The notes below the pieces were generated by a model. That model was not told the origin of the DNA. It did no database searches and saw only the letters and a list, made by a program, of their open reading frames with translations. The translations under genes and the position numbers were made by a program. A stretch of 64,000 nt of DNA from Cetobacterium somerae ATCC BAA-474 (GTDB taxonomy: Bacteria; Fusobacteriota; Fusobacteriia; Fusobacteriales; Fusobacteriaceae): positions 19,258-83,257 of the forward strand of contig NZ_KI518071.1 of NCBI RefSeq assembly GCF_000479045.1, given 5' to 3'. Each line of letters starts with the position of its first letter. Positions within the stretch are counted from its first letter, which is position 1. This document shows positions 54,359-64,000 of the stretch, in pieces.

Positions 54359-54453
54359 TTAATATCCTCCTTAAAAAACCATAGAATTAAGACTAAAATA
54401 TAATGGTTTTACAAGTAAAAACATATAAATCCTTGAAGAAGTAAAAATATATT

Positions 54454-55182
54454 TTAAATAAAATTATTTAGACGAACCTTATATTTGAAACTATTTCCTT
54501 TAACTATTGATTTTGTATATTCAATAATACTATTTTTTTCAAATGTATATCTTTCGAGAGTCATACCACAATCACCAGGAACTGCGTTTAAAAATAAACT
54601 ATCATTTTCATTTAAAATACAAGGTGAAAAAGTTTCTTCAGCATATGAGATAGAAACATTATATTTATTTTTCATGAGATTATACAGTCCGTTTAATTCA
54701 ATATCACTTTCTAAAATTTCTTCAAATCTCCATTGAGGTAAGTATGTTGTCTCATACATAAGGGCCTCATTATCAGCTAAACGAACTCTATTTAAAATAA
54801 AAATTTTATCATTAGGGTGTATATTTAGTTTTGCAGCTATGACATTTCCAGCTTCTTTTAAAATTAGATTTAGAATTTTATTTCCAGGAATTTTACCTAA
54901 TTTAATCATTTCATCACTGAAGGAATAAAAACCATTCAAATCTTGATTTATTTTGTGAGTTGATACGAAATTTCCTTTTCCATGTATTTTATAAATATCT
55001 TTTTGTTTCTCAAGTTCAGATAAAGCTTGTCGAACAGTAGCTCGACTAATATTAAAAGTTTCTGATAACTCCCTTTCAGAAGGAATTTTTTCGCCTTCAT
55101 TGTATGTACCAGATTTTATTTGTTCTAAAATGATTTCAACTAGCTGTAAATAAAGTGGTGTTGTAGAAGATTTATCAATCAC
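54454..55182 (-). CDS. GntR-family repressor with UTRA domain
   Basis: The 242-residue regulator has an N-terminal winged helix (TPLYLQLVEIILEQIKSGTYNEGEKIPSERELSE, then FNISRATVRQALSELEKQ). A C-terminal UTRA ligand domain contains LNRVRLADNEALMYETTYLP. It is of the DasR/NagR/AgaR2-like type that senses amino-sugar phosphates. Divergent from the PTS operon. Palindromes like DasR/NagR sites lie at both aga promoters, so it probably represses both. Confidence 0.93.
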   Translation of the reverse strand: MIDKSSTTPLYLQLVEIILEQIKSGTYNEGEKIPSERELSETFNISRATVRQALSELEKQKDIYKIHGKGNFVSTHKINQDLNGFYSFSDEMIKLGKIPGNKILNLILKEAGNVIAAKLNIHPNDKIFILNRVRLADNEALMYETTYLPQWRFEEILESDIELNGLYNLMKNKYNVSISYAEETFSPCILNENDSLFLNAVPGDCGMTLERYTFEKNSIIEYTKSIVKGNSFKYKVRLNNFI

Positions 55183-55332
55183 TATAGTACCTCCCTAATA
55201 AAGTTTAATTTTTTCAAATTATATCAAAGTTATAAGAATTTGTCTTGAAAAAAATATTTTTGAAATTTTTTTTATAAAATATAGGGTAGAGAGATATATG
55301 AAAAAATAAAAAAATAAAAGTAGAATCCATTA

Positions 55333-55360
55333 TTGACAATGAAAAAAAATGAGGTATACT
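55333..55360 (+). promoter_or_regulatory. Promoter of the agaBCDF operon
   Basis: TTGACA (55333-55338) and TATACT (55355-55360) are 16 bases apart, and the operator starts immediately downstream. Confidence 0.8.
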
Positions 55361-55361
55361 C

Positions 55362-55388
55362 GTACCAATAAAAGTGGTACGTACAAAA
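55362..55388 (+). promoter_or_regulatory. Probable GntR operator at the PTS promoter
   Basis: GTACCA (55362-55367) and TGGTAC (55375-55380) form an inverted repeat. The window 55373-55388 also matches the better operator at 58032 in 11 of 16 positions. It overlaps the transcription start, as for a repressor site. Confidence 0.6.
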
Positions 55389-55411
55389 AATAAAAAAGAG
55401 GGGTGTTTTTT

Positions 55412-55894
55412 ATGCCGGAACCAAATATTGTTTTAGTGAGAATTGATAACAGATTGATTCATGGTCAAGTTGCAACTGCGTGGGCACAACATTCAGGAGC
55501 TAATTTATTATTAGTTCCAAATGATGATGTAGCACAAAATCCTACAAGACAAAGTCTGATGAATTTAGCCGCACCAAAAGGAGCTCAGACAAGATATTTT
55601 TCTATTCAAAAAACTATAGATATTATTCATAAAGCTGCACCAAGACAGCTTATAGCAATAATAGCTGAAACACCTCAAGATGTATTAAAATTAGTTGAAG
55701 GGGGAGTGCCAATAAAAAAAGTAAATATTGGAAATATGCATATGGCTGAGGGGAAAAAACAAATATCTAAAGCTGTTTGTGTAGATGAAAATGATATATC
55801 AACATTCAAAAAATTATCAGAATTAGGTATTGAATTGGAAATTCAAAGAGTTCCAACAGAAGGAAAGGAAAATATTCTAGAATTGATAAAATAG
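55412..55894 (+). CDS. agaB: PTS mannose-family component IIB (AgaB-like)
   Basis: The 160-residue protein has the IIB phosphorylation segment VRIDNRLIHGQVATAW (His17) and LLVPNDDVAQNP. It passes phosphate from IIA to the sugar at the membrane components. ATG at 55412 is preferred over the in-frame GTG at 55403 because AGAGGGG is correctly spaced before it. First gene of the PTS operon; its class (galactosamine/N-acetylgalactosamine) is inferred from AgaS and the aldolase downstream. Confidence 0.93.
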   Translation: MPEPNIVLVRIDNRLIHGQVATAWAQHSGANLLLVPNDDVAQNPTRQSLMNLAAPKGAQTRYFSIQKTIDIIHKAAPRQLIAIIAETPQDVLKLVEGGVPIKKVNIGNMHMAEGKKQISKAVCVDENDISTFKKLSELGIELEIQRVPTEGKENILELIK

Positions 55895-55905
55895 GAGGGG
55901 TGTAG

Positions 55906-56691
55906 ATGTTATTAAAAGCTTTTTTAGTTGCCATTTATGCGGGATTAGCTGGAATAGATTTATTTGATGGACTATCACATATTCATAGACCATTAGTAAG
56001 TGGATTAATAGTGGGATTGATTTTAGGTGATATGAAAATGGGATTAATTGCAGGAGCAACATTAGAACTAGTTTGGATGGGAGCTGTTCCTGTTGGTGGA
56101 GCTCAACCACCAAATGTAGTTGTAGGAGGAATAATTGGATCAGCATTTGCAATTATGGCCAAGCAAGATCCTACTGTTGCTGTGGGGATTGCAATTCCTT
56201 TTGCAGTAGCAGTTCAAGCATGTATAACGCTATTATTTACATTTTTTTCTCCAGTTATGCATAAGGCAGATAAGTATGCAGAAAGTTGTGATACAAAAGG
56301 AATAGAGAGAATAAACTATTTAGGAATGGGGATTTTATTTATTTTTTATTTTACAGTAGTATTTTTACCAATATCAATAGGAGCAGAAGCAGCTCAAGGA
56401 ATAGTTTCTTTATTACCACCGTGGTTAATTAAAGGATTTGGAGTAGCTGGTGGAATGATGCCAGCAATAGGATTTGCTCTTTTATTAAATATAATGTTTA
56501 AAAAAGAATATATAATATTCTTTGTATTAGGGTTTATACTAGCAACATATTTAAATTTACCAGTAATAGCCATTGCAGCAATAGGGTTCATAATAGCTAT
56601 ATATGATTATCAGAAGAGTAAAAGTGTTGATAAAATTAAGGGATTATCTTTAACATCTTCTACAGAGGAGGATTATAGCGATGGAATATAA
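55906..56691 (+). CDS. agaC: PTS mannose-family component IIC (AgaC/AgaW-like)
   Basis: The 261-residue hydrophobic protein has several membrane helices and the family's GLIVGLILGDMKMGLIAGATLELVWMGAVPVGGAQPPN segment. It forms the sugar channel with IID. GGAGGGG precedes ATG at 55906, 11 bases after IIB, and it overlaps IID by 11 bases. Confidence 0.93.
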   Translation: MLLKAFLVAIYAGLAGIDLFDGLSHIHRPLVSGLIVGLILGDMKMGLIAGATLELVWMGAVPVGGAQPPNVVVGGIIGSAFAIMAKQDPTVAVGIAIPFAVAVQACITLLFTFFSPVMHKADKYAESCDTKGIERINYLGMGILFIFYFTVVFLPISIGAEAAQGIVSLLPPWLIKGFGVAGGMMPAIGFALLLNIMFKKEYIIFFVLGFILATYLNLPVIAIAAIGFIIAIYDYQKSKSVDKIKGLSLTSSTEEDYSDGI

Positions 56692-57502
56692 TAATAATGG
56701 ATATGTAGATAGTAGTCAAGAAAAAGTTATAACAAAAAAAGATTTAAATCATATGGTTTGGAGATCATTTTTATTACAAGCATCATTTAACTATGAAAGA
56801 ATGCAAGCGTGTGGATGGTTATATAGCATGATACCAGCATTGAAAAAAATTCATAAAAATAAAGAGGATTTATCTAGATCAATGAAATTACATATGGAGT
56901 TTTTCAATGTTCACCCATTTCTGGTAACTTTTGTACAGGGAATTGTAACAGCAATGGAAGAAAATAAAGAGAGTCAAGAGGCTATACGGGGAATTAAAAT
57001 TGCACTAATGGGACCTTTAGGTGGAATAGGAGATGCTTTATTTTGGTTTACATTATTGCCAATAGCTGCGAGTATAGGAGTTTCATTATCTTTGGAAGGA
57101 AGTATAGCAGGACCTATTATTTTTCTATTGATATTTAATTCGGTTCATATTTTCTTAAGATTTTTCTTAATGCATTATTCTTATAAAATGGGAGTAGAGG
57201 CTATAGAAAAATTACAAGGAGATACAGAGTATGTAACAAAAGGTTCGTTAATATTAGGTTTAACAGTTGTAGGTGGATTGATAGCTTCTTTTGTTAGATT
57301 AAACATACCGTATGTTATAGAAATGGGTAGTACAATAGTAAATATTCAAACAGATGTAATTGATAAAATAATGCCAAATATGTTGCCTTTACTGTATACT
57401 CTTCTTATGTTTTATTTATTAAAGAAAAAGAAAACACCAATAACATTGATTATGTTGACATTAGCTATTGGAATAATAGGAAGTTTGATAGGAATACTTT
57501 AG
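56681..57502 (+). CDS. agaD: PTS mannose-family component IID (AgaD-like)
   Basis: The 273-residue protein has the IID opening (DLNHMVWRSFLLQASFNYERMQACGWLYSMIPAL) and the GPLGGIGDALFW signature. C-terminal membrane helices complete it. It works with IIC to move and phosphorylate the sugar. The start lies inside the end of agaC. Confidence 0.95.
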   Translation: MEYNNNGYVDSSQEKVITKKDLNHMVWRSFLLQASFNYERMQACGWLYSMIPALKKIHKNKEDLSRSMKLHMEFFNVHPFLVTFVQGIVTAMEENKESQEAIRGIKIALMGPLGGIGDALFWFTLLPIAASIGVSLSLEGSIAGPIIFLLIFNSVHIFLRFFLMHYSYKMGVEAIEKLQGDTEYVTKGSLILGLTVVGGLIASFVRLNIPYVIEMGSTIVNIQTDVIDKIMPNMLPLLYTLLMFYLLKKKKTPITLIMLTLAIGIIGSLIGIL

Positions 57503-57522
57503 AAAATTACAGGGAGATGAAT

Positions 57523-57948
57523 ATGTTTAAAATTATTGTAAGTGGTCATGGAGAGTTTGCTTCTGCTATTGAAAAAACATTAGAATATATTATAGGTAAA
57601 CAAGAAAATATAGAGTATATAAACTTTAATAATGGAATGGGAACTAAAGAGTTAGAGAAAAGATATACTGAATCTCTTTTAAAGAATGGAGATAGAGAAA
57701 CTCTTTTTTTAACAGATTTAGCAGGTGGAACTCCGTTTTCAACAGCAGTAACTTTGTCTCAAAATATGAAAAATATATATGTATTGGGTGGTATAAATAT
57801 TCCTACAATTTTAGCAGCAATAGAATATAGAGATGAAGAAAGTCTAGAAAAAGCAATAGTTGATATAATAAATCATGGAAAAGAATCTATAGTTATATTT
57901 GAAAAAAAAGAGCTAAATGATAATTTTCAAATTGAAGATGGAATATAG
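57523..57948 (+). CDS. agaF: PTS mannose-family component IIA (AgaF-like)
   Basis: The 141-residue protein begins MFKIIVSGHGEFASAIEK with the phosphorylated His9. It has LFLTDLAGGTPFSTAVTLS, as in ManX-type IIA. ATG at 57523 is chosen over the ATG at 57517 because GGGAG abuts the first and is six bases from the second. It receives phosphate from HPr and passes it to IIB. Last gene of the PTS transcript. Confidence 0.93.
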   Translation: MFKIIVSGHGEFASAIEKTLEYIIGKQENIEYINFNNGMGTKELEKRYTESLLKNGDRETLFLTDLAGGTPFSTAVTLSQNMKNIYVLGGINIPTILAAIEYRDEESLEKAIVDIINHGKESIVIFEKKELNDNFQIEDGI

Positions 57949-57952
57949 TATT

Positions 57953-57984
57953 AAAAAGTCTTAGAAATTATCTAAGACTTTTTT
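57953..57984 (+). terminator. Terminator after agaF
   Basis: AAGTCTTAGA (57956-57965) pairs with TCTAAGACTT (57971-57980) over a 5-base loop, followed by Ts. Confidence 0.92.
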
Positions 57985-57995
57985 CATAAAAATAA

Positions 57996-58024
57996 TTGAC
58001 AAAATAAAAAAAATTAACTATAAT
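57996..58024 (+). promoter_or_regulatory. Consensus promoter of the amino-sugar catabolic transcript
   Basis: A perfect TTGACA (57996-58001) and TATAAT (58019-58024) are 17 bases apart, which makes the kinase-agaS-aldolase-kinase genes a separate transcript. Confidence 0.88.
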
Positions 58025-58031
58025 CATTTTA

Positions 58032-58047
58032 ACTGGTATGTACCAGT
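58032..58047 (+). promoter_or_regulatory. GntR (DasR/NagR-like) operator
   Basis: The perfect palindrome ACTGGTATGTACCAGT closely resembles the ACTGGTCTAGACCAGT type of DasR/NagR sites. It sits at the transcription start, so binding would block transcription. Confidence 0.75.
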
Positions 58048-58071
58048 AAAAAAATATTGGGGTGGTACATA

Positions 58072-59007
58072 ATGAAATTTTTTATAGGAATAGATAGCGG
58101 TGGAACAAAAACAGCTGTTTCAGTTATAGATGAAGATAAAAATGAGGTTTTAAGTTTTCAAAAAGGAACTGGTCATTATTTACAAATTGGTTTTAATGGA
58201 TTAGAAGAATTGTTGATATCTATACTAGAGGAAGTTTTAGAAAAGTTAAATATAACTAAAGATGATATAGGTTATATATTTGCAGGTATTCCAGGGTATG
58301 GAGAGATAAAAGAGGATCAAAAAATAATTGAAGATGTTGCCAAAAAATCTTGGAGAGGGATAAAGTTTCAATTAGGAAATGATATGAAAGCTGGTTGGGC
58401 TGGATCGTTGGAATGTAACCCTGGGATTAATATCATAGCTGGAACAGGAGCTATTGGATATGGAATAAATGAACTAGGGGAAGAAGCAAGAACAAGCGGT
58501 TGGGGACATGCATGTGGTGATGAAGGGTCGGCTTACTGGATTGCTAAAAAAGGAATTGAAATATTTACAAAACAAGCAGATGGAAGATATCCTAAAACAG
58601 CTTTATATACTACTATGAGAGAAGAATTAAATTTAAAAGAAGATTTTGATTTGATAGATTTAATTTATAATCAATATTCTCTTGATAGGGGAAAAATAGC
58701 TCAATTATCAATGGTAGTTTATAAAGCAGCAGAAAAAAATGATCCACACTGTATAGAGATATTTAAAGAAGCATCAATAGAGATTGGACTTATGATAAAA
58801 GCTATATCTGAAAAAATAGATTTCATTGAGAAGCCTATAAAGGTTTCATACGTAGGTGGTGTATTTAAAGCTTCAAAATATATTTTTGATAATTTAAAAA
58901 TTTATTTAAAAAATAATAAAATTGATGCAGTAATACTTGAACCAAAATACACGCCAGTTTATGGATCAGCACTTTATGCATTAAAATTATGGGAGGGGAA
59001 TAAATAA
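58072..59007 (+). CDS. BadF/BadG/BcrA/BcrD-type ATPase, probable amino-sugar kinase
   Basis: The 311-residue ASKHA-fold protein has the phosphate loop IGIDSGGTKTAVSV and the GTGAIGYG adenosine motif. TSGWGHACGDEGSAYWI, typical of N-acetylglucosamine kinase-like members, is present. It probably phosphorylates a free amino sugar released in the cell. ATG at 58072 was chosen because GGGGTGG precedes it; the frame is open to a TTG at 58057. First gene of the second transcript, one stop away from agaS. Confidence 0.87.
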   Translation: MKFFIGIDSGGTKTAVSVIDEDKNEVLSFQKGTGHYLQIGFNGLEELLISILEEVLEKLNITKDDIGYIFAGIPGYGEIKEDQKIIEDVAKKSWRGIKFQLGNDMKAGWAGSLECNPGINIIAGTGAIGYGINELGEEARTSGWGHACGDEGSAYWIAKKGIEIFTKQADGRYPKTALYTTMREELNLKEDFDLIDLIYNQYSLDRGKIAQLSMVVYKAAEKNDPHCIEIFKEASIEIGLMIKAISEKIDFIEKPIKVSYVGGVFKASKYIFDNLKIYLKNNKIDAVILEPKYTPVYGSALYALKLWEGNK

Positions 59008-60980
<1,973 letters not shown>

Positions 60981-60982
60981 TT

Positions 60983-61900
60983 ATGATATTAACAATAACT
61001 TTAAATCCTGCAATTGACATAAGATATGAAATAGATAATTTTGAAATAAATAGTATTTTTAGAGGAAAAGCATCTAAAACAGCTGGTGGAAAAGGATTGA
61101 ATGTTTCAAGAGTTTTAAGATTACTTGGAGAAAATGTTGAAGCAAGTGGTTTTTTAGGTGGGAATAGTGGTGATTGGATAAGTAGTAAAATAGAAAGTAT
61201 AGGAATCAAAGATAAATTTATAAAAACAGATGCAGAAACAAGAAGTTGTATTGCTATATTAGGAAAAGGAACACAAACTGAAATATTAGAACCAGGAGAA
61301 AAAGTTTCAACAAATTATATTGATAAATTTTTAGAGTTTTTTAAAAATAATTTTGATAGATTTGAAACAATATGTATTAGTGGAAGCGCTCCTCAAGGAG
61401 TTCAAGATGATATCTATAAAGTTTTATGTGAGATAGCTAATAATAAAAAGGTGATACTTGATACAAGTGGTAAATTTTTATTAAAAGGCATTGAAGGTAA
61501 TCCATATCTTATAAAACCTAATAAAGAAGAGCTAGAAGGAATGTTAGGAAGGGAACTATTAACTTTTTCAGAACTTTTAGAAGGTGCTAAAGAGATAAAA
61601 AATAGAGGATGCAAAAATCTATTGGTTTCTTTAGGGAAAGATGGGGCTATCTTTATTGATGAGAAAAATGATATTTATAGAGTAAGCATACCTAAGGTAA
61701 ATATAAAAAATCCTGTAGGGAGTGGTGATTCGACAATTGCTGGATTTGCATATGGTTTAAATGAAAATAAATCACCAGAGGAAACATTAAAGTTAGCAAT
61801 GGCTTGTGGAATATCTAATGCAATGATGGATGAAACAGGAAATATTGATCTAGATGTTGTTAAGGAATTATTCAATAAAGTAAAAGTAGAAAAAATATAA
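60983..61900 (+). CDS. PfkB-family hexose-phosphate kinase (tagatose-6-phosphate kinase type)
   Basis: The 305-residue kinase opens ILTITLNPAIDIRYEID and has GGKGLNVSRVLRLLG. It carries the PfkB signature with catalytic Asp in NPVGSGDSTIAGFAYG. This group includes LacC and FruK. Between AgaS and the aldolase steps the expected substrate is tagatose-6-phosphate. AGAGGAT precedes ATG. It ends the second aga transcript. Confidence 0.92.
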   Translation: MILTITLNPAIDIRYEIDNFEINSIFRGKASKTAGGKGLNVSRVLRLLGENVEASGFLGGNSGDWISSKIESIGIKDKFIKTDAETRSCIAILGKGTQTEILEPGEKVSTNYIDKFLEFFKNNFDRFETICISGSAPQGVQDDIYKVLCEIANNKKVILDTSGKFLLKGIEGNPYLIKPNKEELEGMLGRELLTFSELLEGAKEIKNRGCKNLLVSLGKDGAIFIDEKNDIYRVSIPKVNIKNPVGSGDSTIAGFAYGLNENKSPEETLKLAMACGISNAMMDETGNIDLDVVKELFNKVKVEKI

Positions 61901-61942
61901 AAAAGTATCCCTTAGATTTATTCTAAGGGATACTTTTTTAAT
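61900..61942. terminator. Bidirectional terminator between the kinase and lyase genes
   Basis: Arms of 13 bases (61904-61916 and 61922-61934) pair perfectly over a 5-base loop, with A and T runs at the ends. Confidence 0.94.
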
Positions 61943-63869
61943 ATTTAATAATTTCAAAAGATATGGTATCGTTATACTTTTTAATAAATCCAGTTTTTCC
62001 ATAAAGTAAGATATTATCAATTAAATAGCTTTTTTTCTGATTGTTTATATCAATCATTGAGTTAAAAACAATAATTTTATTATTTGGAGTTAAAGTAATC
62101 TCAATTGCTTGGGCCTCATAAGAAGGAACAAAAGATCCATCTCCTCTTAAAACCGAAGCTTCTTGGATACTAAGTTCTTTAGAAGATATTATAGTAAACA
62201 GTGTTTTACTTTTATTACTTTTTATAGAACTAACCAATTGAAAATTAGAGTTTATTTTATTATATTCAGTAGAAAAAATACTATTTTTTAAATTTAAGTT
62301 TAAATTTTTATCAATCCAATACATGAAAAGATTACTATTTTCTCCTTTAATAAAAGCTTTTAGGCCATCAACTGTAGGTTTTTTATCTGGATAAAAATTA
62401 AAAATTTGAGAATATTCGTGAGCACCTTCAGTTAAAAATTCATCAATAATAATCCATAAATCATTTTTTAAATATAAAATTTTTCGATTAGTAACAACAG
62501 GAGATTCTAAAGAGACATATCCTAAGTGTCCACCTTCTACAAAATCAAAGGTTGTATTAAAAGAGTGGTGTGTATTTAAAGTTAAAGCAGATTCAACAAT
62601 ACCCCATGCTCCATTAAATTTACTAAATGGAAGATTGTCAACGATAGTAGTATTGTGTGCAAAACAACTTTTTAAGAATTCTCGGTCTTTATTACCTTCA
62701 ACATAAGTAAATCTTCCAGGGTCACTTATAAAATCTTCTCCATTAGAGACTAAATCAAAGTGTAAGTGTTCTCCATGTCCATGTCCACTACCAAGGGCTC
62801 CGCATCTAAACCAAAGATAATTACTATTATCTTCAAAAGAATCTCTTAGATAAAAATTTCCACTTTCTTTTAGAGCGATTGAAGTAAAATTAGGCTTTTT
62901 AGTTGGTAGTTCTTCATATTTAGAAATATTTGAATCTCCAATATCCCAAATAGATTCAAAGTCTACAAAGTTATAGCCAAAGTATTTTAAATTTTGATCT
63001 TTTAAAATATAGGCAGATCGAGTAATAATGTCCCTTAAATCTGTTTCGTCACTATCTCCTTGCATAGGTTGGTTATGATTTGGTTTCTTCATATAAGCAT
63101 TACTATAAGCTAGTTTTCTTATACTAGATAGAATAAAACTAGGTGTATCTAAATTTAATTTTTCAAAATCAAAAGCAATATCAAGAAGACAATTTAAAAC
63201 CTCGTTGTGATACATAGGAGATTGTTCCCAATGGACTCCATCAGGTAAGATTTGAATTTTACATTGATATTCCAAACGTTCTAATGCAATAGTTAAGTAT
63301 TGGCTTAAAATAGAGTGTTGTTCTTGATAATTTAAAGCCAGAGATATTAATCCACAGTTTTGCATAACTCCCCAATTACTAAGAGTTCTAAAATCATCAT
63401 AAGTTTTAATTAGAAGTTCACATTGATATAGAAGAGATTCAATCATTTTATTTTCAATAAAGTTTAAATTACAAGAACTATTTTTAAAAATTTTAATAGC
63501 TTTTATCCAGTTTAAACACCGAATTCCTATTTCGATAGTTCTAGAACAATTGAAATACTCATCTTTGAAAACATCTACAGTATCAATCCATGAGTTAACT
63601 TGTGAGATAAAAGTATCAAAGTATTTTTCTTCAGAGGTTAAAGCGTAAGCTTTAGCAAGATAAACCCAAAATTTATGACGATTTAACATAAATGTCCACT
63701 CGGGATCTTCAAAAGGAATTTTATTCCAAATAATTTCTTCAGAAAAAGTATATGGAATTTTACAAACTTCCATATCCCACTTATGATTAAAAATAAATGT
63801 ATTTTTGCAAAGCAAATCACAAGTTTCAATTATTTTTTTACTATTCTCTTTGAATAGTTTATTTTTCAT
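61938..63869 (-). CDS. Cytoplasmic heparinase II/III-family polysaccharide lyase
   Basis: The 643-residue protein has an alpha-toroid N-terminal half (SRTIEIGIRCLNWIKA, RTLSNWGVMQNCGL, VHWEQSPMYHNEVL). A C-terminal beta-sheet half has the Heparinase_II_III core SGHGHGEHLHFDLVSNGEDFISDPGR and CFAHNTTIVDN. It has no signal peptide, so it should act on imported oligosaccharides. Substrate (heparin/heparan, chondroitin, hyaluronan or alginate type) cannot be read from sequence. Its place beside galactosamine catabolism favours chondroitin/dermatan-type units; that is inference. Start ATG at 63869 has GGGAGGA upstream. Confidence 0.87.
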   Translation of the reverse strand: MKNKLFKENSKKIIETCDLLCKNTFIFNHKWDMEVCKIPYTFSEEIIWNKIPFEDPEWTFMLNRHKFWVYLAKAYALTSEEKYFDTFISQVNSWIDTVDVFKDEYFNCSRTIEIGIRCLNWIKAIKIFKNSSCNLNFIENKMIESLLYQCELLIKTYDDFRTLSNWGVMQNCGLISLALNYQEQHSILSQYLTIALERLEYQCKIQILPDGVHWEQSPMYHNEVLNCLLDIAFDFEKLNLDTPSFILSSIRKLAYSNAYMKKPNHNQPMQGDSDETDLRDIITRSAYILKDQNLKYFGYNFVDFESIWDIGDSNISKYEELPTKKPNFTSIALKESGNFYLRDSFEDNSNYLWFRCGALGSGHGHGEHLHFDLVSNGEDFISDPGRFTYVEGNKDREFLKSCFAHNTTIVDNLPFSKFNGAWGIVESALTLNTHHSFNTTFDFVEGGHLGYVSLESPVVTNRKILYLKNDLWIIIDEFLTEGAHEYSQIFNFYPDKKPTVDGLKAFIKGENSNLFMYWIDKNLNLNLKNSIFSTEYNKINSNFQLVSSIKSNKSKTLFTIISSKELSIQEASVLRGDGSFVPSYEAQAIEITLTPNNKIIVFNSMIDINNQKKSYLIDNILLYGKTGFIKKYNDTISFEIIKY

Positions 63870-64000
63870 AGTTCCTCCCAGTTAATTAAATAATTTTACT
63901 TTTTCAATTGAATATTTAACTACAAGTAAAAATTACTATTATTATAGTATTTTAAAAGAATTTTTTCGTTTTAATAAGTAATAATTCTTTTATATAATTA
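63870..64000. other. Upstream region of the lyase gene, to the window edge
   Basis: AT-rich, no gene. On the minus strand it shows TATAAT-like hexamers and a TTTTTACTTGTA word that also lies upstream of the MFS gene. No GntR palindrome like those at 55362 or 58032 is visible here. Confidence 0.5.

Overview
The window is AT-rich, tightly packed chromosomal DNA from an anaerobic, Gram-negative-type member of the Fusobacteriota (Fusobacterium/Cetobacterium-like). The evidence is combined. A PolC-type DNA polymerase III, lipoproteins and PTS transporters sit beside outer-membrane functions: an FplA-like patatin autotransporter and MlaA. The glycyl-radical YjjI/YjjW pair and formate-THF ligase point to anaerobic metabolism. 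The genus is an inference from gene content and codon bias; no rRNA gene is present to settle it. I saw no tRNA, rRNA, CRISPR array, insertion sequence or prophage.

Layout. 1-3.4 kb (minus): partial rsmB, an AIR-synthase-like protein and fhs. 3.6-6.6 kb (plus): a SigH-like sigma factor, then yjjI-yjjW from their own consensus promoter. 6.6-10.2 kb (minus): aroA and an FplA-like autotransporter. 10.3-13.3 kb (plus): DUF896 protein, asnS, a membrane-anchored esterase and a small lipoprotein. 13.3-17.8 kb (minus): ribH-D-E-BA behind an FMN riboswitch with terminator, preceded by an amidase lipoprotein. 18-20.5 kb (plus): HU and an EF-G paralogue. 20.5-23.7 kb (minus): dnaN-corA and an orphan PotD-like lipoprotein. 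23.9-29 kb (plus): a TrmH-family methylase, a HAD phosphatase, a secreted alpha/beta hydrolase, MlaA, and a PepV-type dipeptidase broken by a 14-bp tandem duplication. 29.3-34.6 kb (plus): a complete ABC importer of the BMP/sugar type with a DUF3798 binding protein, two permeases and a small anchored protein; its substrate is unknown. 34.6-40 kb (minus): an L,D-transpeptidase-like protein, then PASTA protein - rsgA - rpe - MarR/FeoA - rqcH. 40.1-49.7 kb (plus): a long housekeeping operon (hpt, rsmA, DUF4911, khpA, rimM, trmD, gamma-carbonic anhydrase, SPOUT methylase, polC, DMT exporter). 49.7-53 kb: ilvA, a DsbA-like protein, and a secreted AspA-type metallopeptidase behind an unassigned structured leader RNA.

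53-64 kb is an amino-sugar/glycosaminoglycan catabolic island: an MFS sugar porter and GntR/UTRA repressor (minus), a mannose-family PTS (agaB-C-D-F), a BadF-type sugar kinase, AgaS isomerase/deaminase, tagatose-bisphosphate aldolase, a PfkB kinase, and a signal-less heparinase II/III-family lyase running toward the right edge. Two DasR/NagR-like palindromes sit just downstream of the -10 boxes of the two plus-strand transcripts, suggesting that the GntR protein controls both. The inferred flow is galactosamine-type sugar phosphate to tagatose-6-P to tagatose-1,6-bisP to triose phosphates.

The observations most worth following are the unassigned leader/ncRNA at about 51.67-51.84 kb, the 14-bp duplication in pepV, the apparent ATT start of rsgA, the kinase-less PASTA protein kept in a prkC-rsgA-rpe-like neighbourhood, and the DUF3798 ABC importer.
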